Source: Chelonoidis abingdonii
Taxonomy: Eukaryota; Chordata; Testudines; Testudinidae
Length of the DNA stretch: 64,000 nucleotides
Assembly: GCF_003597395.2 (NCBI RefSeq)
Contig: NC_133770.1
Coordinates: 3,636,560 to 3,700,559 of the forward strand
Direction: 5' to 3'
A program made the position numbers and the translations under genes. Below the pieces are notes generated by a model, which was given only the letters and a program-made list of their open reading frames with translations, was not told the DNA's origin and did no database searches. Shown here one piece after another: positions 45,118 through 56,700 of this stretch; positions within the stretch are counted from its first letter, which is position 1; every line of letters begins with the position of its first letter.

Positions 45118-48100
45118 CAGTGGACAATGGAGTGGGAGATGGCTGCTTTCACGAGGGGCCAACTCTGCTAAATGAGAATTCACAATGAATGCCATCAACT
45201 CAACGACCGAATATCGCTCAGCGATCTCCCGGTCATTAGAGCAGCAATTCATTCCTCCTCAGGGCCATACAACATGCTAAATAGGCCCTTGAATAAGAAT
45301 CCTGCAACTTAATGATGAAGGAGTGTCATGGACAAAATGTGAGTATCTTGGGAACCTGTGAAGACTTGTAACATAGATGTCCTCATGTTGCAAGAGACCC
45401 ATGTTGGCAATGACCAACAGGCTAGGTGCTACCGTATCTATGGATACAACCTAACGACTAGCCATCATCATCCTAAATATGGCTTGACAATATACATCAA
45501 GGACACCATCACAGATTTTAATGTTATTCCAGCAACCGAAGAGGAGACCACATTTACCACAACTAACAAAATAAGGGAGCTCCACATTACCAACGTCTAT
45601 ACAGCCCCTAGCACAAGCTGGCCAAAACCAGTGCTACCCAGCGCTACTATTCCATGCATCTAGGCAGGTGATTTAAATTGTCACCACGCTATGTGGGGCT
45701 ATAAAACAAATGAAACCAATAGCGATGATCTCATGGACTGGATATCTGCACAAGACTTACAACTAATCTATGAACTAAAACAAAAATCACCATTCCGTTC
45801 AAGCCGCTGGCAATGCGAGTACAAGCCAGACCTAACCTTCGTGTCTAAAGACCAACGTGGTAATACTCTTACCACAACATGTGAAGTACTATCGGCATTT
45901 CCAAACAGCCAACACAGGCCTATAATGATCTTTGTAGGCATCAAAATTCCTGTGTTTTTTCTGAAACAGGTACCACAATGGAATTTTGCTAAAGTTGATT
46001 AGGATCTCTACAGACAGACTGTGGAGAAAACTGTTGCAAGGATTCCAGTGATACCAGAATGCTATCAATGGTTCACAGGCCTCTTGAAAGTAGCAGGAAA
46101 GAACATTCCTTGAGGCTTCCAGAGAAAGCACACTCCCTGTCAGATGGGAGAGACGCAGGAGTTGTTCCAGCAGTACAATCAATCAGACCAGGGCTCTCAT
46201 ACTGAAAAAGCCCTGCTACACTCCCAGGGCCGACTCCAGCGTTTTTGCCACCCCAAGCGGCGGAAAAAACAAACAACCAAACAAAAACAACACAATCGGC
46301 GGCAGTTCTACAGCTGCCACTTCATTCTTCGGCAGCAATTTGGCGGCAGGTTCTTCCCTCTGAGAGGGACTGAGGGACCTGCCAAATTGCCGCTGAAGAG
46401 TCTGCCATGCTACCCCCTTCCATTGGCCGCCCCAAGCATCTGCTTGTTGTGCTGGTGCCTGGAGCCGGCCCTGTACACTCCCTTGACCCAGCAAGATGCC
46501 AGCGCTGGCCTGACTGCATGCAAAACTTTGATTTTACACATTCAAGTCGCTGAGCCTGGACACTACTATGACATCTTGGGGCCGCTAATCCCACAGAGTA
46601 CACGCCACCAAAAATCTGGCTTCCAAACTCAACAGCGTCCAAACTAGTCAAGAACACAAAAGGACCACTTGATAAACACACAAGAACAGAAGTGTATCAA
46701 TAACTCTACTCAACGCTTACATCAATCCCGTGAGGACCTTCCACTGTCAGCACTGAGCAAGCAAAAGGACTTGCCGCAATGAAAAAATGGAAGACTGCAG
46801 GCCCTGATGGTATTCTGCCAGAATTCCTCCACCGTCTCAGTCCCAAAGGACTCCAGTGGCTAGCAACATTGTACTCCACTATCTTAAGGACAGTACGGAT
46901 CCCTGAGATATGGCCTGAGGCAATGATAATTGCCATTCCAAACCCTGGAAAGCCCCCTGATGAAGCAGGAAACTATAGGCCAATTCTCTACTATGTATAA
47001 CCTGTAAACTTCTTGAACGTATCAACTTCACAAGAATACGCCCTTTTACTGAGCCAATCACCCCTGTTGGACAGGCAGGCTTCCGGACAACACGGAGATG
47101 TGACCAAGTTCTGGCACTCACAACTCACACTGAGTCTGGCTATCAAAAAAAATAAAGACTGGCGCAGTATTTGCTGACCTGTCATCTGCGTATGATACTG
47201 TCTGGATTAAGGGCCTGATGCTGAAACTTGTTAAAATTATTCCTTGCTACCACTTTGCCTGCTGCGGACCATTCTGAGTAACAGACGCCGACAGGTGTAC
47301 GTGGGTAATTAGATCAGCTCACCCTGTAGCATAAACAACAGGCTACCATAAGGCTCAGTACTTGTGCCAACCCTTTTCAATATTTACATTAGTGCCTCCA
47401 ACTAAATCATGAACATTTGGATATGCAGATGATCTTGCCATGACAATCCAAGCATCAGACCTCTACGACACTCAGAAAGCATTAACTGAGGACCTCTAAT
47501 ATATGGAACAATATATCCGGAAATGGAGGCTTAAACCAAACCCTGGAAAAACAATAGTAAACAATAATAAGAGTGCCAAAAACATACTGAAAGTAGCTTT
47601 CTGTGGTAAAAATGTGCAACACGATTATACTCCAACATATCTGGGAGTGAAACTCAATCGCACCCTCTCCTTCCATGATCATCTTGAGAAAGTAGCTGCA
47701 AAGATAAAAACGAGAGCCAGCATAATCCAGAAACTAACAGGTACAACCTGGGGTGCATCAGCACAGTGTTGCGAACATCTGCAATAACACTTGTATATTC
47801 AGTAGCTGAATATTGTGCACCAGAACGGAGCAGATGCAGCCACACACGACTTGTGGATACTCAGCTAAATAGTGATGCGGTGCATTACAGGAACCCTTAA
47901 GTCAACTCCAACACCACGGCTAGCTGCCCTGTCTAACACCACTCTCCTGCCGATACGCCGAATGGCTGCAACATACCACAAAGCTCAGCGAATTCAGGAA
48001 AACAGATGCCTTCCTATTCACCAAGACCTTGACAACTTCCCCACCTGCAATGTCTTACGTCCCACAAACCTTCCTGGGGATATTCGTTAGCCTCATGCAA

Positions 48101-48481
48101 ACAGGTTATGATCAGGAGGAGGCTTGGAAAGCAGATTGGGCTAAACAAGATTAAGCACCTTGTACCAGATCCCATGCAGAAGGTTCCTGGGTTTGACCTT
48201 CCACATCATCTTGGTCAACTCTGAACTAAATTCGAATCAACCATGGTAGATGCAGATATCTAATGCACAAATGGAAAATCAAGGACTCCCCGGTGCGCAA
48301 GTGTGGGTCCCCAGGACTGACCATCGAACATATCACTACCTACTGCCCAATTGATAAATATGAAGGAGGCATCACTACAATAAACTCTGCTAGTCCTGAT
48401 GTAGCCATTTGGCTCGATCAACTTCAGGTGAAATTGTAGTTGCTGCTCTACACCAGCCATATGAAAGAACAGCGGAAAATG
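45118..48481 (+). mobile_element. Non-LTR retrotransposon, jockey/I-like, with target duplication
   Basis: The body is 45,130-48,469. The flanks 'cagtggacaatg' (45118-45129) and 'cagcggaaaatg' (48470-48481) match at 10 of 12 positions. In copy 2 the site is empty ('gtggacaatgctaattatag' near 63,500), confirming the boundaries. One decayed ORF2 can be followed: endonuclease (45.3-45.95 kb; LMLQETHVGN, AGDLNCHHAMWGY), reverse transcriptase (PDGILPEFLHRL, AVFADLSSAYDTVW at about 47,163-47,204, FGYADDLAM at about 47,417-47,443), and a C-terminal region with a Cys/His motif. It is not CR1. The clade was not resolved; jockey, Vingi or a relative is possible. Stops and shifts are many. Confidence 0.85.
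46225..46473. mobile_element. 249-bp hAT-like element inside the LINE
   Basis: Perfect 8-bp duplication 'tacactcc' at 46217-46224 and 46474-46481. Ends 'cagggccgactcc' and 'ggagccggccctg' are inverted repeats with one mismatch. Non-coding. It interrupts the LINE between its endonuclease and reverse transcriptase parts, so it is younger. Confidence 0.92.
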
Positions 48482-49522
48482 CAAATTATAGTATGTACAT
48501 CAAAATAAACGCTCCAGGGAAACCCTGAACTGGCTGAGAAAATGGCGGGGAGGTAGGAACAACCGCCTTCTCACTAGAAGGATGAGGTGACAGTGTTACC
48601 TTTAGGTTTTAAAAGTCATGATCAGATCTGTACATGTTACGTAATAAAAATGTAACACAAATACCGCCCCCACACACACGCTCCCCACCTGCCCAAGTGA
48701 AAAGCTCCATGGTGGTGACTTGGGTCCGGAGTCTGGGAGAACAGCTCTTTGGATTTACCTACTAACGTAAGTGCAGGAAGTAAGGGTGCTGCCGTACCCC
48801 CTGGCTTGAAAGGGTTTCCATCACATGCAGGGTTTACAGTTTGGTTCAATGACTCTCATTATACTCCACTACACAAATTGTTCCAGCACCTGTGCCTACT
48901 AATCTCCCATGTGTTTCCCACTTTTTTCAGGGCATTTCTCATTATCTCCCGAGTCCCTCTTCTGCTGGAGTCACTAGAGAATTCACATGACCTCAAGGTG
49001 AGTGAAGGCTAAAGCGAGGGTCGCATTAGTAACAACAGCAAACCAGACCTCCAAAAGTATATTAGACATGGGCCATGGGGCTGAACTTGAGATGTCAGTT
49101 TATAGCTCAAGCAATTGCAATTCAGTCTCGTCCAGTGAGGCCCAGCGACAGGCCTTCTATACAGAGTGCCCATCCCCCTCTACTCCCAGTCATTCATGTC
49201 CCTTCCAGTTCTTCCTCGCACAGTCCCGTCCGCCTGCCATCGTGTGGGGATGTTTCCCAAGCAGAAGCTGGTTCCCCTGCGTGTCCCCACGGTGCCGTTG
49301 CTGCATTTTCGGTTGAGAGAGAAGAATCCTCCTCAGCTAGTGTCCCTGGTTCCCCTTTCAGGCGGTGACAGAAGGAAGTCCACTGGCTGGGTTTCCACCT
49401 CTCCTCCAGGGGCTCAGACACAGTCAGATCTGATGAGGTGACGCTCTCTCTAAACCATGGACGTTTCAACTCCTCCTCTTGCCTTTTGTCTGACTAACAC
49501 ACCTGCTCGTTAACTCCACTGG

Positions 49523-50748
49523 CTACCACGTATCTTCCGTCTTTACAACCAGGAGTCCGGCCTCTGCTCCCTGGCCGGGGCTCTGAGAAACCTCTGGATG
49601 CCCTTGCTCTGTGCTGTGGAGACTCTCATGTTCTGTCAGAGATTCCTCGTATTGGAAGCTTTTCTCACATGTGCCACACTGATGCGGCCACTCCCTGACA
49701 TGGACTTGCTGGTGCGTCTCTAGCTCAGGCTTCCCCTTGAAGCTTTTCCCACACTCAGTGTGGCGTTTCAGCCCTTCTCCCGGGTCATTACCCTGATGGA
49801 CGACAGACTCACCATGACTTTTAGCAGCCGGGCCGTCCTGGTGGGGTCTCTCTTCCACGTGATTTCTTTGGTGCTTCATGAAGCTCCTCTTGAGCATGAA
49901 GCTCTTGCTGCACTCAGTGCACTGGAAGGGCCGCTCGCCGGTGTGCAGGCGCTGGTGGTTGAGCAGATACTCCTTGCGGCAGTAGCTCTTCTCGCACTCG
50001 GTGCACTTGTAGGGCCGCTCTCCCGTGTGGATGCGGTAGTGGTTATTAAGCTTGGACTTCTCGCTAAAGCTGTTGTCGCACTGGGTGCACTTGTAGGGGC
50101 GCTCGCCTGTGTGGATGCGGTAGTGGTTGGTCAGCTTGGACTGCTGAGTGAAGCTCTTACTGCACTGGGTGCACTTGTAGGGGCGCTCACCAGTGTGGAG
50201 GCGCTGGTGCGAGATGAGCACGGCCTTCTGCCGGAAGCTTTTCTCGCACACCGTGCACTGGAAGGGCCGCTCCCCTGTGTGCACACGCTGGTGGTTGAGC
50301 AGATACACCTTGCGGCTGTAGCTCTTCTCGCACTCGCTGCACTTGTAGGGCTTCTCCCCACGGTGAATCATCTGGTGTCGCAGCAGCTCCGACTGGCAGT
50401 TGAAGCTCTTCTCGCACTCGGTGCACTTGTAGGGCCGCACTTTGGCGTGGCTCCGCAGGTGCTTGACAAAATTCCCCTTCAGCCGGAAGCTTTTCCCGCA
50501 TTCACTGCAGGCAAAGGGCTTCTCTCCCGGCTGCACCACAAAGCCCTTGAGCAGGCCGAAGTCTCGGTCGCACTGGGTGGATTTCTCCACTCTGATCACT
50601 GCAGGGCTAGCTAGCTGTGCAGCCGCTCCCTGCGGTAGGCTCTGCAAAACCTCCTCTTCTGATTTCACCGATGACATCCCTTGCGGCTCCAGCTTCTCCA
50701 GACATCCCTTCCGGGACTTCTCCTTCTCTTTGCTCGCTGTCCCATCAT
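49523..50748 (-). CDS. ZNF-4 zinc-finger exon
   Basis: A tandem acceptor TAGCAG precedes [14 protein letters not shown]; then comes SSVKSEEE (SUMO-type VKSE). A broken finger (STQCDRDF) is followed by eight good C2H2 fingers, from [19 protein letters not shown] to [19 protein letters not shown]. After a 40-residue gap there is one finger lacking its first Cys ([18 protein letters not shown]) and a last intact one ([19 protein letters not shown]). Many fingers read C-E-K-S-F instead of C-G-K-S-F. The array does not share the C-terminal module of ZNF-1, -2 and -3. The stop is at 49523-49525. Confidence 0.95.
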
Positions 50749-53700
50749 CTGCTAGATTACGGAGAGAGAGACGGGCATTAGGACGGGCTTTGATCTGGAA
50801 GGAAATTCCCCTGGCTAAGAGATTCTGTTCAGAAAAAACCTGACACTTTTTAATGGCCCAATAAGAAGTTTATTGCTTCAGTGTATGAGTTCAACAGACC
50901 TGAAGTAGGGCTCGTCTTGGCTTGAAATTTTGTGTGCTAGACAGCACAATTTGGGTTGGATGTCATGACACTTCTAGTCTACACACTGCCTGCATCACAG
51001 CACGACTGATGTTATGAGCCTGAAGCCACCCCTCCAAGCTGAGTGTTGAGGGGTAAACATTCCCCCACAGAAGGCATGGGGGCAGGGTAAAGGAGAGCCC
51101 CTGTTCCTCTGCATCCCATCAACCACTCAGAAAGATGAAAGACGGGATAACTGCTCCCCATTACTTCGGACAGGTGGGAGCTTGACCGACATCTGCCATC
51201 AAGCGATGGCTGTACATTTCCAGTGGGGTTATTTGACTGTAAGCTCTTTGGGGCAGAGATTGTCTTTTTGTTGTGTGTTCACACAGCACCTAGAACAACG
51301 GGGCCTTGATTCAGGACTGCAATACAAACAATACATTATCATTTAGAATAGGAAGTAAACCCAGAATTGGAGGAGTTCTGAGGAGCCGCAGGTAGCTACT
51401 CCACTCACCTCCACTGAGGTGTTTCAATCCCTTAGAGCGCCACTCCCCCTCAGAGCCAACGGGAGTTTTGCACAAGGGCAGCCAGCCATTGCTTACCCAT
51501 GCTGGAGCCTGTGAGAATTCTTCCTTCCCCCAATTCCTGATGGACCCCAACATATGGTTCTTCCTCTTGTTTGATCCAGGGTAAAGGGGCAAATATGGAA
51601 ACTGGTGATTATGTTAATGAGAAACAGAAACAAATTAGTGTGTGTTTTACCAACACCTATTGACCTCTTTCTGCAAAGGATTTGGGGTTACAGCTGTCTG
51701 GGATGGGTGGAAGGGTGAGTAACATTTTGTGAAGAGAAGGAAAAACAGATGAGAAAACACATCCAGACAGATGCGGTTATACAAGTTGATGGGCCAGGTG
51801 CTGTTCACTCCCCTCACTGAGTCCGCGTTTGAACCCACTGCTCACCTGTGCTGGGCTCCAGGGGAATTTCTCTGTCTGCCAATCGCTCCTGGGCCTTGAT
51901 ACACGGCTCCTCCCCTACTTCAGCCCAGGGCAGGATGTCAGGGTTGGAAATGGCATGGCCTATTCATGAAGACAGAGATGAGGGGAAATGAGTGTTTTAT
52001 TCATGGTCACCAGGTCCTTACAAGTGATTTTAAACCTGAGCTGAACAGAGGCAGAACTGGTGATCCTCAGGAAAGCAGATCTCTGCTAGGAAATGGATTG
52101 CTTTTCCTGGGGGAGCCTAAGGAATCCTCACGCTCCTGTTATTTTGTTGCCTGCAAGGTCACACAGCTACCCCTGCCATGCCCATTTTTCATCCTCTTGT
52201 CTCAGTGGGTTCACTTCTGCCTGGGCAGAGGTTAGGGTGAAAAGGGGGCTTGGCACGGGCTGAGACAGGGTGTGGCTGGACGTAGGTTTTAAAGTGCAAA
52301 TCCAGTTCATGAAAACGATGCGCCTGGCAGGTAATTTGAGGGCTCTGAGAGACTCCTATTGCCAGCCAGGAGTAGCAGTTCACCTGAGCGTGCTCTGGAG
52401 CTCCACTTCCAAACAGGGAGTTTGGTGCCTCATATGCTGACCACAGGGCGCTTTGTGGCCCACTGGCCTGCAGCCCCGCTCCTGTCAACTTCCTTCAGCT
52501 TGTTGGATGATGAGTAACAACGCACTGGGCTCAGCAGCCCTGCCGACGACTCTCACGCATCCCTCACCCAAACCCTGCATTGTCAACCCCTTACAGTGGA
52601 TGTGTGGGTTTGTGATACTTGGTAGAACTCACCTGCGCTGGGGTCCACAGGCATTTCTCTTTCCACCAGCCCTTCCTTCTTCTGGACTCTTCCCTCCAAT
52701 CCTTCCAGAGATTCCCACTGATCCCCAACACACGGCTCCTCCCCTCGCTCAATGCGCGATAAAACGTCTGGCTTAGAAACAGCGTAGTCTGTTCATGGTA
52801 GCAGATGTTAAGGGAACGTCATGGCCTATTAATATTCATTGCAAATAATACTAAATGATTTTAAACCAGCTCCCCTTCTCTCGGCGGAGCTGATGACAGA
52901 TCTGAAAGGAGGCCAATACCTAATAAGGATCCTGTAAAAAGAGGATACCATTCCTTGTGGAGGTTGGGTGTGCTCCCCAGCAGAAGAGCCGGGGGTCACC
53001 ACACAGAAGGGGAGTTGATATGCACAGTGGAATATTAACCCATTTGTTTGCCAGCCTAACCCTGGACAAAGTCTACAGAGCCCCTTCGAGGCCAGAGCCA
53101 GTTCAGGGAGGAATGCTCAATGCTCTATTACCAAGTGACACAAAAGGAGAGGTTACTTAGCTTACAGTAACTTGAGTTCTTTGAAATGTTGTGTCCCTAT
53201 GGGTGTGCTCACCGTAAGATACATGCACACCTGTGTGCTCTCAACCAGAGACAGCAAAGCAGCATCTGCAGGCCTGCACAGAGCAGCCCCTCATGCCTCC
53301 AAACAAGAGCCTATAAGGAGGAGTGGACTCGCCACCACTCAGTTCCTTCTCTACCACCTAGCAGAGCCTGTACAGCTGAGGGGAAGGACGGTGGGAGGTG
53401 GAGCATCCATAGACACAAAGCATCTCAAAGTACTCAAGGTCCTATAAGGTAAGTAACCTCTCCTCCTCCTTTGAGTATATATGTCCCTATGGATGCTCCA
53501 CCAGAGGAGACTCCCAAGCAGTAACTTGATGGGGAGGCAAGTCCAAGATTGTTTGGAGGACTGCTTCACCAAAGGTAGTATCCCTAGAAGTAGGTAAGAT
53601 GGTGGACTGCTTGGCAAAGTTGTGAACAGAAGACCAAGTTGCAGTCCTACACATTTCTGTTATGTGAACATCTTTCAGCAGAGCTATAGCTGTGGAGTGA

Positions 53701-56700
53701 GCTCTGGAGGAGTGTGCTGTTCTAACAGGTTGAAATGCAACCTGAAACTCTATTTAGACAGTCTGGGAGTTGAAATATGTTGTCCATTCCTCTTCTCTGC
53801 AGATGACACAAATAACCTTGGAGAAGTCCAGAAGGTCTTAGCCCGGTCAAGGTAGAAAGTGAGATCCCTTCTGACACCTAGTGTAAGTAGACTGGTCTCT
53901 CGTCTAGAGGCTTTGGGTAAAACACTGGAGGGCGGCTCTCTTCATTAATGTGGTATTTTGAAGAGACCTTAGGAACGAAGTGAGGATGGGGATGCAGTGT
54001 AACGTCATCTCTATAGAAGGTAGTAAATGGTGGGTCTGCCATAACGGCACAAAGCTCTCCCACTCTTTAAGAGATGGCTATAAAGAACTAAGTCCTGGGG
54101 GAGAAGTGCAGGAGAGAACAGGTGACCATAAGTACAAAGCTGGGGGTCCTCAGGGCACTGAGAACCAAATTAAAGTCCCACTTGGGATCCGGAGTCTCTA
54201 CAGGGAGAAACAAGTTGTGTAGCCCCTTGAGGAATCTGGCATAAGTGATGTGGGCAAAAACTAAGAAGCCCTCAATGGGCAAGTGGAAGACTGTGACAGC
54301 AGCCAAATGTTCTTTGAGCAAGGCAAGTTTATAGTGTGGACCTGGCATCAGTATAACTGAGTCACTCAGGGGTGTGGATTTTTCACAGCTCTGAGCAACA
54401 GTTATAGTGACCTAACCCCCGGTGTAGACACTATGTCAAGACGAGGGCCTCTCCCGTCAATGTAGCTACCGCCTCTCACAGAAGTGGATTAACTACACCG
54501 ACTGGAGAAGCTCTCCCGTTGGCAAAGTGGTGTCTTTAATCAAGTGGTGCAACTGCACAGCTGCAGCATTTTAAGTGTAGACCTGCCCTGGGTTCACAGC
54601 TAGACCCTGTGTCTTCAAATCCAACAGGCAGCCCAGGATTTTGGAGATTGGAACCTCTGATGCTTGAGACATGTGCGGAGAACCACAGGAATGGAAGCTT
54701 TTCCACTTCTGAAGGTTAGTTTTACGGCTAGAGAGGAGAACTGACTGGACCTTATCCGAATGGGTTACTTCCATACTCAAAACTCACCTAGAGCGATGTG
54801 GTACTGGCAGTACCGGGGCCTCTTTCTGGATGGTACTCTATACAGTTGTTCACCAAGCTGACCCTAGGGATTCCAGGAAGCCCAGCTAAGGGGCTGATAG
54901 GGGAAGGTTCCCACAGATACTTGCAACGCCTGGATATGGAGTATCTGATGGAGTACTGAGCACTCCTCAAAATAGTGGCTCAGCAGGGCTTATAATAAAA
55001 TAATGATAATAATTGGAGATATACCTATCTCCTAAAACTGGAAGGGACCTTGAAAGGTCATTGAGTCCAGCCCCCTCCCTTCACTAGCAGGACCAAGTAC
55101 TGATTTTTGCCCCAGATCCCTAAGTGGCCCCCTCAAGGATTGAACTCACAATCCTGGGTTTAGCAGGCCAATGCTCAAACCACTGAGCTATCCCTCCCCA
55201 TATGGAACAATGCTGAAAAAAAACCCTGTACTGAGACCTCAGAGTCCAAAGAAGTATTATCCCCTGGGCTGAAAGCAGGAGAACCAGATACAAGTGCCAG
55301 TAGCGGAGGCTGGAAGTCTGACCAGCATTCAATCCAGGAGGATTGTGGTTGCAGGTGTCTGAGTGGTACCAGGGAAGGATTTTTCGTAGAGGTCAGTGAT
55401 GGAGGAGACGCCGGTTCCTCTGGTATGAAAAGGCCATCTGGAGAGAGAAACCTGGAGGGTATTGAAGGATTACGGTATGCACAAGTCTGAGTTTGTACCA
55501 AAGCCTGGACAAGGGCGTAGTGCTGAGATGGTGAGCGTGGTACCGGAGAGGCTTGTAGAGAAACTTCTTTGACCGCCAAGCTCTGGTGCAGGGAAGGCAA
55601 CAGTACTGGAGTGTGAGAAGGAGGCCTGTGCACATCTCAGTGCCGAGAGGGGTCACTCGGTACAGAGGTATATGACTCCCTGTGCTATTAGAAGACTTCT
55701 CTGCATGCTGCTTCTTGTCGGTCCTGGAATCAGACGGAGCCTCAGCTGTGCCCTTAGAGGGATGCGAGGCCTCCTTAGAGTGGGATATAGGGGGTGACCA
55801 ACTCCTCTTTCTTGTTTTACTGATAAGGCAAAAGGCTGCTTCTTCTCAGAAGTCCTCACCTCTCAAAGTGCTGCTGGAGTGGCCTGGAATGTGGAGGCCA
55901 ACGTACAGAGGAGGCGGCAGGCCCCACTGGGGCTAGTGAGCATTCCATTAGAAGGAGCTTCAGTCTAGCCTCTCTGTCTTTCCGAGACCTGCCTTTAAAC
56001 CCAGAACTGATCTTACACTTGGACAGAACGTGGCTGTCTCCAAAGCAGCTCAAATGCCGGTCACTACAGGGAAAAGACTTGCGGCAGGTTTGGCAGGACT
56101 TAAACCCGGGGATCTTTGGCATAATGCAGAGCGTTAGCAAAAACGGATGATAGAAAGAAAAAGGGTGGAGAGATCCCTCCTCCCAAGGCAAGTGTGTTAA
56201 AACTAAAAGCAGAAATAAAATAATTATACAAATAAAGCAAAAACTAAGAATAAATCACTACGTTGAGAAAGGCAGGAAGCGGAGAACCAGCGGACATGCA
56301 ACCACTCCATCTCGAGCTGCAGGCAGTTGAGAAGGAACTGAGTGGCAGCAGATCTGCGTCCCTCTATAGCCCGTCATTTGGAGGTGCCTCTCTGGCAGGC
56401 CTGGGCCTGCAGACGCTGCTTGGTAGTCTCCGGTCAAGAGTCCATGGCGTGCGTGCATCCTATGGTACAGCACCCTAGGGACATACACTCAAAGAACTAG
56501 CTGTTACAATGGTAGGGCTGAGATTTTAAATCAGCGGAAGTCTGATTTTACCACAGGATGGGGTGATCTGGCTCTTTATGGAAATGAAGGAGGGTCTTGT
56601 ATTTAAGGCACTGGCCTGCTACTCAGCCCATCTGGGTTCAATTCCTGGCTCTGCCACAGACCCCCTGGGTGACCTGGCAAGTCACTTAAACTTGTTGAAT

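Larger units (their letters stand above)
41880..49040. repeat. Paralogous spacer, copy 1 (pairs with 58.9-64.0 kb)
   Basis: Four blocks align in order with copy 2: promoter 41,880-42,470 with 58,930-59,460; 43,036-43,310 with 59,462-59,730; 43,375-45,129 with 62,260-63,510; and 48,482-49,040 with 63,511-64,000. The breaks are explained by transposon insertions unique to one copy. Copy 1 alone has an antisense CR1 (42,473-43,033) and a 3.3-kb LINE (45,130-48,469). Confidence 0.88.
53150..56512. mobile_element. Unclassified 3.4-kb repeat with diverged inverted ends
   Basis: The left end 'gagttctttgaaatgttgtg' and 'tccctatgggtg' is mirrored at the right, where the reverse complement reads 'tagttctttgagtgtatgtc' and 'cctagggtgctg'. 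A second, shorter copy of the left motif is at 53,470-53,505. No transposase or reverse transcriptase could be recognised. A SINE (55,013-55,200) and a MITE (54,355-54,595) lie within it. A DNA transposon is the best guess. Confidence 0.5.

Noticed and set aside
45358..45663. A host endonuclease or exonuclease gene
   Set aside because: The AP-endonuclease-like sequence is the N-terminus of the LINE ORF2, within mapped insertion boundaries.
55138..55200. A tRNA gene on the minus strand
   Set aside because: A and B boxes are present, but the sequence continues into a CR1-like tail and the cloverleaf is not complete; it is a SINE.
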